This document shows, one piece after another, positions 34,949 to 47,464 of a stretch of 64,000 nucleotides of DNA. Under the pieces are notes generated by a model. That model saw nothing but the letters and a program-made list of their open reading frames with translations. It did not search any database and had not been told where the DNA came from. The position numbers were made by a program, and so were the translations under genes. Source of the DNA: Trichomonas vaginalis G3 (lineage: Eukaryota; Parabasalia; Trichomonadida; Trichomonadidae); contig NC_067203.1 in NCBI RefSeq assembly GCF_026262505.1, forward strand, positions 2,728,001 through 2,792,000, in the 5' to 3' direction. The number at the start of each line of letters is the position of its first letter. The first letter of the stretch is position 1.

Positions 34949-37900
34949 ATGAACAAAAACGGAACGGCTAAAATGAATGATAATCAAATTAGAGCAGAAG
35001 GTAGAAGGTTATTTAAACGCTTCTATAACATTCCTGATGGTGTTAATCCTAAAACTCGTAGAAGTTATTTAAATGAAGCCATAGATGCATATGAAGGGTT
35101 TGACATTTCATCAGAAAGTGAGAGGTTAGCAAGAATGTTAAACGTTAATATTGATTTTATTATTGTGATCCTCAACCAGAAGACGTGGACATAAATAAGG
35201 TAGACTTTCCATTAGTGGAATCAATAATGATAGATCCAGAATTTGAAACAGTAAATATTTTATTAACACAGAGTCCATGTGGAAAACTTCACGCTGACAG
35301 AATAACAGACGTTGAAGCACTCACAGGATATAAAGTTTGCTCCTTTTGCAAAGAAGAAGTATATTCTATCCGTGATGATCCAGAAAGGAAAAACCAAAGA
35401 AGATTTTTAAAACATTGTGAGAAATGTAAAGAAAATAATGGAAGATTAATTCAAGACGTTCAATTGCAAAACACACAACAACCATATGCACCACATATCA
35501 CGAAACAGAAGATATATCAGTGGCTATTAGCACATAATTTGCAGGAATATTATAAACCAACAAGATATTATATTACTTTTGACTTCGAAACATTAGAGAC
35601 TAAAGAAGAACTTCTACTTTCTGAATGTGCAACTTTGAACGCTTACTTAAAACCATTTATGGTATCATCAACGGTTAAATTAAACGATAAAACATATACA
35701 AGGAATTTTTGCTTAACATCAAGTGATTCGTTCATCTCTGATTGGATTGAATTTTTATTTTCAACCTGTTCATTAGTTGCTAAATCAAATATTGAACAAT
35801 ATGAAGAATTAATGAATACATTAAATGAGAAACAGAAGGAAGCATTTAAAGAACTTCTAGATGAGGAATTCAATAAAGTGAATATCATAGGTTTTAATTC
35901 GGGAAAGTTTGATTTAAATTTAATTCTTCGTGATTTAAATACTGCAAAATGGAAGATAAAATCAATGCTGGGTTCTTCTTCACAATTTAAGCAAATCATT
36001 GTAAAGAAAACAAACGTTCCATATGAATTGAGATTTATTGACATCAGAAATTATATAGCGGGTGGGACATTAGACCAATTCACTCAAGATTTCGGAAACA
36101 AAAACACGTGTTAAATCCTTTTTCCCATATCAATTCATCACATGGGAAAATTACGAAGAAGAATTATATAAAAGGAACCATTCACTCAAGATTCATTTTA
36201 TTCAGCATTAACCAAGAAACTATATCAGATAGTGATTATCAAATATATCTCAATGATGCTAAAAATTTTGAGAATAGATTAGAATATTTTATTCATTATT
36301 GCAATAAAGACGTTGAAATTATGATTGACCCAATTGATAAAATTATTGAAGAAACATTTGTTTATAAAATTGACATGCTCCATAATCTTTCATTATCATC
36401 TAATGCATCAATGATTCGTTACGCTTTAGCATATAAGAACTTAATCCTAACGAAACATATCCAGAAGAAGAAAATGTGGAATCAAGTTTTGAATTAACGA
36501 AAAAGTATTGGAAATATAAAATTGAATCATATAAGAAACAAGATGAAAAGAAAAGAGATACCAAAAATAATGTTTCAATGGATGATTTCAATACTATCAT
36601 GATTTAATCCTTTCATCTAAATGCAAAATGTGTGGTAAAGCGTTTACATATGCAAATAAACCAACATTGGATAGAATTGATAATGAAAAACCACATACTA
36701 AAGAAAATTGTCAGTTAATGTGTTGTTATTGCAATGTCGTAAAATCAAATAAAGATGAAGATGTTCAACGTTTAAGAATCAATTTAAGAAATTATGCATT
36801 AAAAAATAATTTACCAATGACTTTAGATTCAGTGGAAGCGTATCACATCCTCCGTAATGGAATTACTGGTGGTCTATCAAATGTTCAACATAGAGTAAAT
36901 CTTAAAGGAATCACGCACATTAATAAACTTTCATATAGTCCAGAAACTAAAACAGTATCAAATGAGGACACTTCCAACATCATGACTCATTTCGTTGGTG
37001 TTGATTTCAATTCATTATATCCTTCATCATTTTCATCAAATCCTCATGATTTCATTCAATATACTGACCATAAATGTATATGCCGGGAAGATTGAATGGT
37101 GTTATCATTTGTGATACAGCAACAAAGAAAGCAAAAGCTTTAGGAATTATTAGAAAGAAAAATACTTTATTCGTGGCTGAAGTAAAGGGTCACATTGATG
37201 AAAAATACATTAATGATTACATAAACTTTTTACCGATAATAAGAAACTTAGATATTATCACAGATGAAAAAACAATTGGCGGTTTTATGTATAATTACAT
37301 GAAATCAAACAATCTACCAGTTGACCAGAAACAGAGAAAATTAACTCAGTTAGCATCAACACACAACCAATATCAACCATTTTCTTCTTATTATCTTTGG
37401 TATCTAATCGACAGATTTCATTTTATCATTGATGACATTCAATCAATTTTAACATTTACGAAAAACACTTGTTTTAATGAATTTGCGAACAAATTTATGA
37501 ACGAAAGACAAAAGGCTGAATTAGAAGGAAATAAAGGAAAAAGTTTATTTTGTAAGATTTCGCTTAATGGATCATATGGTTACGATGCAATGAATACACA
37601 AAATTACGCAAAGACTCAAATTATGAATGCACAGAAGTCACGCGTTGCATGTATGTCAAATAAGTTTAAAAACATAAGAGAAATAGGTGAGGATACATAT
37701 CAACTGATGCTTAAAGATAGATTTTATAGATGTGAAACATGTTTACAAGAGGCATTCTTCACTTTAGATAATGCTAAATACTGGTATTTGGTTTTCATTT
37801 ATGATTTTATGTATAAATGCATGAATCTTAATCGTTTTCATTTCATTGAAGGTGATACTGATTCATCTTATTGGGCAATCGCTGGCGATCCAAGTCTTCC

Positions 37901-38376
37901 TAACACTCAAGCATTTCAAGCAATTGTTACTGATAAACAATTTTATGATAAAAACATTTTCAAATTCGCACCATTTGATTTCTTCTGTTTTGATGAGAAA
38001 TTTAAACCTAAATTAAAGAATAAAGCTGAAGAAAAGCACATGAGAAGAAGTTATTGGGTTTAGCAATTGAGAAACAAGGTGATAACATGGTTGCTTTATG
38101 TCCTAAGTGTTATACATCATTCAACGGAATGATTGGTGAAGACTCCTTCAAAAAGATGCACAAAAAATGAAAGGTTAGTTTACGACAAAATAAGCAATTA
38201 ACACCTAAAATTATTTGGATATAATAAATGATAAAGTGATATTTGATGGTCAAAATATTAATTTACAACTTAAAAATGGGTCAATGACTCGCTTAACAAT
38301 TGGTAAGACTGCATTAACAGGAGCACACACTAAGGCTGTATGTTGTGAAAATGGGTGTTGTATGCCATTTATTTAA
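34949..38376 (+). pseudogene. Protein-primed-type family-B DNA polymerase with zinc/HNH-like insert, broken
   Basis: It begins MNKNGTAKMNDNQIRAEGRR. Order of parts: an N-terminal region with a Cys-pair finger (VCSFCKEEV ... HCEKCKENN), exonuclease motif I (ITFDFETLE), exonuclease motif II (IIGFNSGKFDLNLIL), and an HNH/endonuclease-VII-like zinc segment (CKMCGKAFTYANKPTLDRID ... CCYCN). Then come palm motif A (DFNSLYPSS), motif B (ISLNGSYGYD), motif C (GDTDSSYW) and C-terminal Cys-rich segments (CPKCYTSFNG, CCENGCCMPF). It would copy the linear element from a protein primer. Broken, about six to eight breaks. Confidence 0.8.
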
Positions 38377-38400
38377 AACACTTATTTTATTTTTATATAA

Positions 38401-39922
38401 ATGAATAGCGTAGATTTAAAAATTTTAATTGATGATTTAGTATTTAATCAAAATTTTCTTACTTATTATGATTTAAAAGCATATCTCCAAAAATATAATA
38501 ACAATATAACGGGTGATGATATGGAATATTATTATCCATATTATAAAAATGAAATTTTGAAATATCATAATAAAATAATTTCTGAAATTAAAGACAAAAT
38601 TAAAAATAATGAATATTCAAAGGGAAAAACTAAATCACAACTTAAACAGTTGAAAGATTTCAAAAATAAAGTATTAACAAAGAAGAAGATATTGATGAAT
38701 TATATAAATTATATAATCCTGAGCACAAAAACCAAAGGAACAAAAACAAAAGGTGCAAAACACCCAGGTTCAGCAGCTCATAAATGATGCACAAGCTTTA
38801 ATTTATGATTCATTAGTTAAACCACATTCAGCCCGACTTTTAAATGAAGATCAACTTTTGGAATTCATCCTTCAACATAAACTCGAAGCGGGAAAGTATA
38901 TCAAACCTTTATATACAGCATATTTAAAACAAATGAATAGAATACATCCAGAATTAATGAAGGGGGGAATGAAATCCAAAATCAAAGCAGATAAAATTAA
39001 ACCACTTGCAACACCAAAACCTCCAACAGTAGTACTCTCCTCCTCCTTCAGTTAATCCTTCATCATTCACTTTATTATATCCATTTCAAACATTAAAGAA
39101 ACAAAAAGATTTTAAAAAGGGTTTCAAGATATTAAATAAACCAATTGACCCGAAAATTCAACCATTAAAAGAAAAATTTAGTCGTCCATCATTTGCACCA
39201 TACCATATTCATACGAAATCGATCATCTGGAATATTCAAAAGGAAATATTACTTATTTATTTGCCATTAACATTAACACTAGATATTTATATTGCATTCC
39301 GGTGAAAGGGAAAACAGAACAGGAAACAAGAAGAGCTATACAATACTTACTAGATCATGAAAGAGTAGATAATATCAGGGGTGATGGTGATAAAGGATTT
39401 CAGGCAGTTATGACTCATTATTTCCCACAAATTAATTTTTACTTCTCATCCTCTCCATATACGTTTCATAATAAAATAGTTGATGCGGTAATGAGAACTC
39501 TTAGAGATGCGTTAGGGGTTAACGGTCAGATATACTGGGATGGAAATCATGACTCCATCATACAGCAGTTAGTATATTATTACAATAATACATGGCATAG
39601 AACTATTAACATGAAACCAGTGGAAATGAAAAATGATATTTCAAAAGAATGGGAATATATTAGAAAGCAAATGGAAAGGTTGAATGATGTTAAACGTGAA
39701 CAAATTAATTCGGGGCTCATGAATTTTAAACAAGGGGATAAAGTTTTGATTCATCTCGATTATGGAAAAACTGATAAATCAATGACAAAAAGAAGACGAA
39801 GATTTGACACAATAGCTGAATTTGTTAGATATATTAACGGCAATGTATTAGTTGAAGTTGACAATAAATTAATAGAAATTCCGATTTATTTTATTACTCC
39901 ATTATATTTAAATAATATTTAA
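38401..39922 (+). pseudogene. Maverick retroviral-type integrase, broken (outer element)
   Basis: It begins MNSVDLKILIDDLVFNQNFL after TTATTTTTATATAAATG. A Lys-rich helical N-terminal region is followed by an integrase-type middle (PSFAPYHIHT, then core strands). The core's second half has VKGKTEQETRRAIQYLL, DGDKGFQAV, MRTLRDALG and WHRTINMKPVEM, and the C-terminus has a chromo/SH3-like segment (FKQGDKVLIHLDYGKTDKS). The N-terminal 650 bp could be a separate gene. Broken, about three breaks. Confidence 0.7.
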
Positions 39923-39941
39923 TTTTTTTATTTCGTAAGAA

Positions 39942-40205
39942 ATGAGTGACAACAAAGCAGTCAAGAGTCCAGACGATGAATATAAAAAGAAACTAAACAG
40001 AATTAAATCAAAAATATGTTATTACAAAAAGAAGCCGCAATGTGGTGGGGTTGAAAACGATAAAGAAATAATCGAAAAATTAGAAACTTGCCGTTCAATC
40101 CTTAAACTGAGTGAAGCAAAAATAAAAGAATTTAATAGAATAAATAAATTGATTGGAAGAGATGAATTTAATAAAGATGAATTTTTAAACTCAATCCAAA
40201 TTTAA
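39942..40205 (+). CDS. Small basic coiled protein, 87 aa
   Basis: MSDNKAVKSPDDEYKKKLNR start and a helical Lys-rich sequence with CYYKKKPQCGG. The leader TTTTTTTATTTCGTAAGAAATG is of the same type as the leaders of the terminal genes 28804 and 53574. Its stop overlaps that of the convergent gene 40202-40366. Function unknown. It looks whole. Confidence 0.5.
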   Translation: MSDNKAVKSPDDEYKKKLNRIKSKICYYKKKPQCGGVENDKEIIEKLETCRSILKLSEAKIKEFNRINKLIGRDEFNKDEFLNSIQI

Positions 40206-40366
40206 TTTTTATTCCTCTTCGACAACATCTCTCTTTCCATCATTACTGCATAACCGCATTTTCTCAGTTTTAGTGGTTTGTTATTTTTAGCAAGTTCTCG
40301 CATCATTTTTATCATTTCCTCCCTTGTTATGATTCGTGGTAAATTTTGAGCTTGTGGGGTATTCAT
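40202..40366 (-). CDS. Small basic protein, 54 aa
   Basis: A reverse-strand gene reading MNTPQAQNLPRIITREEMIK, then LAKNNKPLKLRKCGYAVMM and a basic end. It is preceded by TTTTTATTTTATCATAAATG, the strongest type of lineage-2 leader, which supports the start. The convergent overlap with gene 39942-40205 is 4 bp. Function unknown. Confidence 0.45.
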   Translation of the reverse strand: MNTPQAQNLPRIITREEMIKMMRELAKNNKPLKLRKCGYAVMMEREMLSKRNKN

Positions 40367-40399
40367 TTATGATAAAATAAAAATTTGATTATCGTTATT

Positions 40400-41232
40400 T
40401 TATCATGAATTATTTTTGAAGAACTGTAGGTGCTACCATGTTGTCATGTTGACGACATGACATTGTGTCAACAACACGAGAGGAAGGCAGTTATGAATTA
40501 TTTTTGAAGAACTGTAGGTGCTACCATGTTACCATGTGCTACCAGGTCAACTAACTTCTTTTAAAAAATGAGACAACATGACATTTAGACAACAACATAG
40601 GAGGAAGGCAGTTATGAATTATTTTTGAAGAACTGTAGGTGCTACCATGTTGTCATGTTGACGACATGACATTGTGTCAACAACACGAGAGGAAGGCAGT
40701 TATGAATTATTTTTGAAGAACTGTAGGTGCTACCATGTTACCATGTGCTACCAGGTCAACTAACTTCTTTTAAAAAATGAGACAACATGACATTTAGACA
40801 ACAACCATAGGAGGAAGGCAGTTATGAATTATTTTTGAAGAACTGTAGGTGCTACCATGTTGTCATGTTGACGACATGACATTGTGGTCAACAACACGAG
40901 AGGAAGGCAGTTATGAATTATTTTTGAAGAACTGTAGGTGCTACCATGTTACCATGTGCTACCAGGTCAACTAACTTCTTTTAAAAAATGAGACAACATG
41001 ACATTTAGACAAAACAACATAGGAGGAAGGCAGTTATGAATTATTTTTGAAGAACTGTAGGTGCTACCATGTTGTCATGTTGACGACATGACATTGTGTC
41101 AACAACACGAGAGGAAGGCAGTTATGAATTATTTTTGAAGAACTGTAGGTGCTACCATGTTACCATGTGCTACCAGGTCAACTAACTTCTTTTAAAAATG
41201 AGACAACATGACATTTAGACAACAACATAGGA
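40400..41232 (+). repeat. Conserved Maverick repeat array, forward (four dimers)
   Basis: Eight units starting with GAATTATTTTTGAAGAACTG at about 40406, 40495, 40616, 40704, 40826, 40915, 41038 and 41126. Spacings alternate between 88-89 and 121-123 bp, so the true unit is a dimer of about 211 bp repeated four times. The short half has a GTTGTCATGTTGACGACATG palindrome. The long half carries ACTTCTTTTAAAAA and GACAACATGACATTTAGACA. It ends just before the primase-helicase gene, and an inverted array follows that gene. No coding sequence. Confidence 0.9.
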
Positions 41233-41295
41233 AATTTGATACAGCCCAAAATAAGGTTAGTTTTAAAATTATTTTTATTTTTTTTTCCTATATAA

Positions 41296-43604
41296 ATGAC
41301 AGCAACAAACAGCAACAGCACCTATATCGTTTCTGATGAAAAAGTTATTGATTCATTAGTTGAGGAATTAGTTGTGGCAGAAACTAAAACCCTCAACGAA
41401 AGAATTGGTGAAAACAAGATTGATTTACATAACTACCTCAAACACGATGGAGGAAGAGGAAGGAAAACTGGTATGGCTTTATTAGTAAATAAAATTTCAA
41501 ATTTAACGATTATAGATGTTGATATCAATAAATCGTACAATGATGAACTTAAAGAAACAGTTAGAAAAGACATTTTATCAAAACTTTCGGATAAAGATGT
41601 TATCGTTAAAACCGCTTCAGGAGGTCTTCACATTTATTGCAACACTAATTTCTTCTATTCAACCTCGAACAGAATGATTAAATGTTATTCCTGCAATGAT
41701 TATGATATCGATATCATGACTTCAATGGATGATTCAAAGCGTTCATTAGTGGTTATGGCTGATTCAAGAGTTCGCAAGAATGCATCAGAACCAATCAATA
41801 CATACTCATTCATTCGTGGAAGTTATGATTCAACATTAACCAGAACAGTGAATGATATATTAAATGATTTGAATATTAAGGTAAGAGTTGAACAGAAGAA
41901 CGAAGAAATAAAGACTATCATGAATGAAAACAAAGATGTAAACATTGACGATAAACTTGCCCAGAGCATAGTTGATGGCATCAGTGATTTTGAAGTACAT
42001 AATGACGGTGGAAACATGAATTTAGAAAAAGAAGTTACATTATTCACACTGTTTCAAGCTATTAATTCGTTACCTAATCATTTAATTAATGAAGCATACG
42101 ATAACGTTTATAACTTCTGCAGTTTAACAGAAAATGCAAAAAGTAATTTTGAAAAAGCACGTGATAGATATGCACATTTAATGACTTCTCCATTTGTTTT
42201 GGTAAAGATTCTAAAACTTTATCAAAAGGAATATTATGATGAATATGTTTTACCTTTATTACGTAAGCCAAAAATAACATTTGATATAAAACTTGATGAC
42301 TCGTTTTTGATAACAGATATTAGACGTAAAGCTGAAAATCATCAGTATAAAAACAGTTCTGAAGTAATTGAGGATTTATCACGTGTCATTCGTTTTGTAG
42401 ATTGTGGAAACAAATACTTCATTCAAAAAGACTATAATATTCATGATAAAATGAATCAAATATCATTCGTTCTTCAATCAAACATGAAAGAGTCACTCAA
42501 AATGATTAAATTATTTAAAGAAGAAGGTAAAACAAAACAGCATGGGACGTACTATTAAATCAATTGTCTTCATTAACCGTTAAGGGTGTTTGCTTTAAAT
42601 CTGATTCCCCAGATGTTTTCTCAACGTTTCAAGGTTATAAATACAACATTCTCGAAAAACAGATTACTCAAAAATTGAGATGTTTATGAATTTCATTAAT
42701 GAAGCCATTTGTGATAATAACGATGAAGTGTATAAATATCTACTCGGCTGGATTGCATCAATGATTCAACATCCTGGAATCAAGAATGAAACAGCAATTA
42801 TTTTGAAAGGACTTCAGGGAACAGGTAAAAACAGATTCACAGACATTATTTCTGAACTTCTCGCTGGTTATTCATGCAAAAACATTACTGAAATAAGTGA
42901 GTTAACGGGTAATTTCAACTCAGTAGTTGAAAATAAAATGTTTCTTGTACTTAATGAACTCAAGAATGTTGGTGAAGACAGACTCGCAAACTTCAACGCT
43001 TTGAAATCAATTATAACGGATAATGAGATTAGAATTAATGAAAAGAATCAACCCAGAAGAACTGCTCAGAATGTTGCCAATTTCATTTTCGTAACTAATA
43101 ACGTTACCCTGTCAAAATTGAAGTTGGAGACAGAAGATACGTAGTTTTAAGGGTTAATGGTAAATTCAAGGTCAATTTGATTACTTCAAGAATTTAATGG
43201 ATTCATGCACTAAGGAATTTTATGATAATTTACTGACGTATTTTATCAATTACGACCTTTCATCATTTAATGTACGAATCATACCGATGACTGAAGCCAA
43301 ACAAGATTTAATTGAATTATCAACAAATCCTTTAGATGTATGGATAAATACACATTATGATGAATTGTGTGCAGGTATGACGTGTAAAAATGCTCTATTC
43401 TGCAAACCATCAGACATGAAAGACAAGAATTTTCAAATGAGTATTAAGGATAAATGTGATAGGAAACATAGAAGAATAGACGATAAACAAACATGGTGTT
43501 ATGTTTTGAAAGAAGAAATGAAAGGATTATATAAACAGGTTGAACTAAACGATAATGAGGATTCATTTACTGACGATGAAATACCTGTAAATGAAGCTTT
43601 ATAA
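41296..43604 (+). pseudogene. Primase-helicase (AEP-like plus SF3), broken
   Basis: It begins MTATNSNSTYIVSDEKVIDS after TTTTTTTTTCCTATATAAATG. The N-terminal part resembles an archaeo-eukaryotic primase/prim-pol (TIIDVDINKS with paired acidic residues, VKTASGGLHIYC). The C-terminal part is a D5/SF3 helicase (Walker A LKGLQGTGKNRF, Walker B region MFLVLNELKN, VANFIFVTNNV). This would be the main replication helicase of the outer element. It is flanked by inverted repeat arrays on both sides. Broken, about three breaks. Confidence 0.8.
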
Positions 43605-43624
43605 AGTATGATTTGAATTTATTT

Positions 43625-44395
43625 TTGCCTTCCTCCTATGTTGTTGTCTAAATGTCATGTTGTCTCATTTTTTAAAAGAAGGTAGTTTACCTGGTAGCAC
43701 ATGGTAACATGGTAGCACCTACAGTTCTTCAAAAATAATTAATTATTGAATAACCGGAAACCATTAACGTAAACATTATTTTTGGATCATTTACACTCAT
43801 TAACGATGAAGAAGTCATGACAAAACATTTACACTCATGTTTGACAAAACATTTACACTCATGTTTGACAAAACATTTACGATGAAATCATCATGACAAA
43901 ACATTAACGCTCATGTTTGACAAAACATTTACACTCATGTTTGACAAAACATTTACGTAAACATTTATTTCCTATGTTGTTGTCTAAATGTCATGTTGTC
44001 TCATTTTTTAAAAGAAGTTAGTTGACCTGGTAGCACATGGTAACATGGTAGCACCTACAGTTCTTCAAAAATAATTCATAAATGCCTTCCTCCTGTGTTG
44101 TTGTCTAAATGTCATGTTGTCTCATTTTTTAAAAGAAGTTAGTTTACCTGGTAGCACATGGTAACATGGTAGCACCTACAGTTCTTCAAAAATAATTCAT
44201 AAATGCCTTCCTCCTGTGTTGTTGTCTAAATGTCATGTTGTCTCATTTTTTAAAAGAAGTTAGTTTACCTGGTAGCACATGGTAACATGGTAGCACCTAC
44301 AGTTCTTCAAAAATAATTCATATGCCTTCCTCCTGTGTTGTTGTCTAAATGTCATGTTGTCTCATTTTTTAAAAGAAGTTACCTGGTAGCACATG
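43625..44395 (-). repeat. Conserved Maverick repeat array, inverted
   Basis: Five units of the array at 40400-41232 in reverse, starting near 43629, 43970, 44085, 44207 and 44327 (last one cut short). Between the first and second lies a separate short tandem stretch around ACAAAACATTTACACTCATG (about 43812-43965), related to ATTAACGATGAAATCATGAC-type sequence beside the lineage-1 array. The inverted arrangement encloses the primase-helicase gene. Confidence 0.85.
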
Positions 44396-44465
44396 GTACC
44401 CCCTCATTTATTCAAAAATTCTGTAATTTCATTAATGAGGTATGCTGAATTGGAGCTCAGGACTT

Positions 44466-46713
44466 TCAATCCGTCCGAAACCATGCATAAACTGTCATAT
44501 AAGGCGGCATGTAATCTTTACTCTGTCCCGTCGTTTGTGTATATCCTGAAACATTATGTGTATGATTACCTGAACCCTGTGTATCGTTCCAGTAACAATT
44601 AATAGCAAATTTAACGTCATCTTTAACATCATATCCTTTACCTTTTGTCATTCCTGACCAATCCCAATATCTATGCTTATGCCATCCTGCTTCGGTTGTG
44701 TTTAAATTAACGTAATGACTGTGAGCAGGTAAATTTTCACCCGTAATTGTTTTACGTCCACCGGTTTGTTTTGATGAGTTTGTACAATATAAAAAACGAT
44801 CGGTTATCTGCTGCCATGTACCAAATCCAAATAATGTTGATGGATTTGTTGAATTCATTGATGTATATATTGAACCAATGGGGTAAATCATCTCAAACAT
44901 TGTATTTAATCAGTATTAACCCATTCCTTATCTGCTTTCTTCTTTAACTCAGTATTAACCCATTCCTTATCTGCTTTCTTCTTTAACTCAGTATTAACCC
45001 ATTCCTTATCTGCTTTCTTCTAACTCAGTATTAACCCATTCCTTATCTGCTTTCTTCTTTAATCCATTATGAATATTGAATTTATTATATAATATTGAAA
45101 TCGTGTAAGAAGTTAAAATTGGTATTGTCATCAATATTAACATATTATTTTTGAAAATTGCTTTTTTAACATCTTGAAATTTTGTGATTTCAGACCAATT
45201 TTTTCCATCACTACTGATATTTACTAAATCACCACATCCAAAAGCAATGAAATACCCATCAATATAAAACAAATTTGTAAATCTATAATTTCGAGTAAAT
45301 TTTGGAGTGAATGAATAAACCAATTCCCAATTTGGTGTTTTCTCTGGATCCTGTGAAAAATCTTGTGATAAATAAATATGTCTGTTATAACTTACAGGAT
45401 ATGAATACAACATACTACCTGAAACAAGAACACAAACATTTGAAGCATAACATAAAGCTTCAATGTCTCCATCAGCTTGAAAAATTTGTTCAAAACGACC
45501 AAATGGTATTGAATATGATCTATAAATTTTATCATTTTGTAGGATAAAACACATGTTGTTAATGTAATACCATTTACTTGTATAATCAATTTTCAAATCT
45601 GATGACATCATACTAAACATATAATAATTTATCCCATCCTCACTAATGAAAATTTGATTGACTTCATAAATTAGTACCCATTTATTATTAACACATCTAA
45701 TAGGATTATTTGGATATTTAAATTTAACATCTTGATTTAAATTACATTTGAACCATTGGATACAATCGAATGAATAACAAGGGCAAAAATCATCTCCAAC
45801 CGTTATCATTCCCATAAATTTGCCGTTATTATATTCAACATAAAAAATTCTTGGATTAATGATTGGCTCTCGTGTATCAGGATTCAAAACGGATGGAGTA
45901 AATGATTCATAGTTTTTAAAATCATTTGTTTTAAAATAATAAAGCACTCCGCCTGTATAAAATAAATACATGGTCACTCCATCGAAACATAACCATTCAA
46001 TATCTTCAAATGTTTTATCTGATGATTTCATAAAATTTAAAAATGGTGGGGTAAAATAGACCTCCGATTGTTTTATTTCTTCATTAACAAATGATATATC
46101 AGCTTTCTTTGCTAACTCAGTATCAACGTATTCCTTATCTGCCTTCTTATTTAACTCATCGTTAACATAAGTTTTATCTGCTTTAAGGTCTAAACATCCT
46201 GAAACCCATCCTGTATCAGCTTTAGTTTTTAAAATCTTTGATGTCCGTTCATGATACCATTCAACCCTTTCTATAATTTCATTATCTTTTTCATCCACAT
46301 ATTCCTTATCTGCCTTCTTCACTAACGCACTAGCCACATATGCTAACTCATCGTTAACATATGTTTTATCTGCTTCTTCATTATGTCATTTAGGAAACCT
46401 TTTATGAATTCCTCATTTAAATTAAATCTTCCAATCTTCAAAACTTTAGGAAATGCATTTAATGCGTAATATCTTGTTCTTCTGGTGGAATTGATGTTAT
46501 ATCATCCGTTATACCTTTAATTTTTGAATTCATAAATAAAATTTCTTTTATATTTGATATCACCGCACCACCTTTGCAAACGAATTCAAAATGGTCATTT
46601 TTCAATACTATCTCCAAATCTCCATATTTCAACCTTTGCGTTTGTTCTGCCGTCTTTGAATTATATGCATATGTGGCGTATGTAATGGTCTGTGGTTGCT
46701 GTTGTTTAATCAT
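44466..46713 (-). pseudogene. Spike/tail-fibre gene with propeller-like domain, broken
   Basis: It begins MIKQQQPQTITYATYAYNSK after ATTTATTTTTAAATCGTAATAAATG (in parts ATTTATTTTTAAATCG and TAATAAATG). A stalk of KKADKEYVD repeats follows, then a roughly 330-residue beta-rich domain with BNR-like blades (FISEDGINYYMFS, YLSQDFSQDPEKTPNWELV, NISSDGKNWSEI). A second stalk has four 13-residue copies of KADKEWVNTEL (39-bp DNA period, about 44912-45060). The collar domain ends the protein (YPIGSIYTSMNST ... PPYMTVYAWFR). The propeller could bind host glycans. Broken, about three breaks. Confidence 0.7.
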
Positions 46714-46737
46714 TTATTACGATTTAAAAATAAATAT

Positions 46738-47445
46738 TTAATCCGTTATCTCATCAGCTATTTTTTCTATTTGAAATTGCCATAATATTTCATTCATGAA
46801 TTCTAAATCACAATCAAATAGGTCAGTTATTCTAAATTTAATATTTGATAAATCTTTTGAATGAAGAATAAATGAATTCCCGGATAATTGAAATGGATAT
46901 GATAAAGAAAATATGTTTAAGTTGATGGATAAAATGTTTTGTATTGATGGGTAAGAGTTAGGGTCTAATGTTTGATGTGAAAATCTCATTGGGGTATTAA
47001 CTTTATCACATTTGATTAAAATGAAATTGGAACCAGTGTCAGAATACAAAACATCCCCAGCATCTTTTTCAAAATTTAATATCCCAACAATGAACGAAGA
47101 CGAGGAGTACAAAATTTAATTTTCAGCGGAAATTTAATAAGGTTATTTATTTCATCAAGTTCAAAAAGTTTATCGGGTTTTGATTTAAAATTTTCTTCAT
47201 ACCATACGATAAATGATTCATTTAAATAACTTAAAATTGTGTTAATATCCCCTCACTATCACATTATTTATATACATATCATACGTTTTTTCATGGTCAT
47301 CTTTAATAAATGATATATAATCTGAAGGGTCTAAAAGAATGGGATTAAATTTACCACTCACAGAAACGAGAGTAACATTATAAATTCCACTAACTGTTAA
47401 ATTTAATTCACAACTATTATTCGAAATAATATTGATAATTGACAT
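46738..47445 (-). pseudogene. Capsid-module gene, broken (outer element)
   Basis: It begins MSIINIISNNSCELNLTVSG. The later part (NLNIFSLSYPFQLSG, LSNIKFRITDLFDCDLEF) aligns with the lineage-3 gene 62920-63683 (MQFRLVDFQGEPVEL) and sits beside the spike in both. Unknown virion-associated role. Broken, about two breaks. Confidence 0.5.
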
Positions 47446-47464
47446 TTTTATTACGATTAAAAAT

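Noticed and set aside
40400-41232. CRISPR array
   Set aside because: The units are tandem dimers with no unique spacers, and the organism is a eukaryote.
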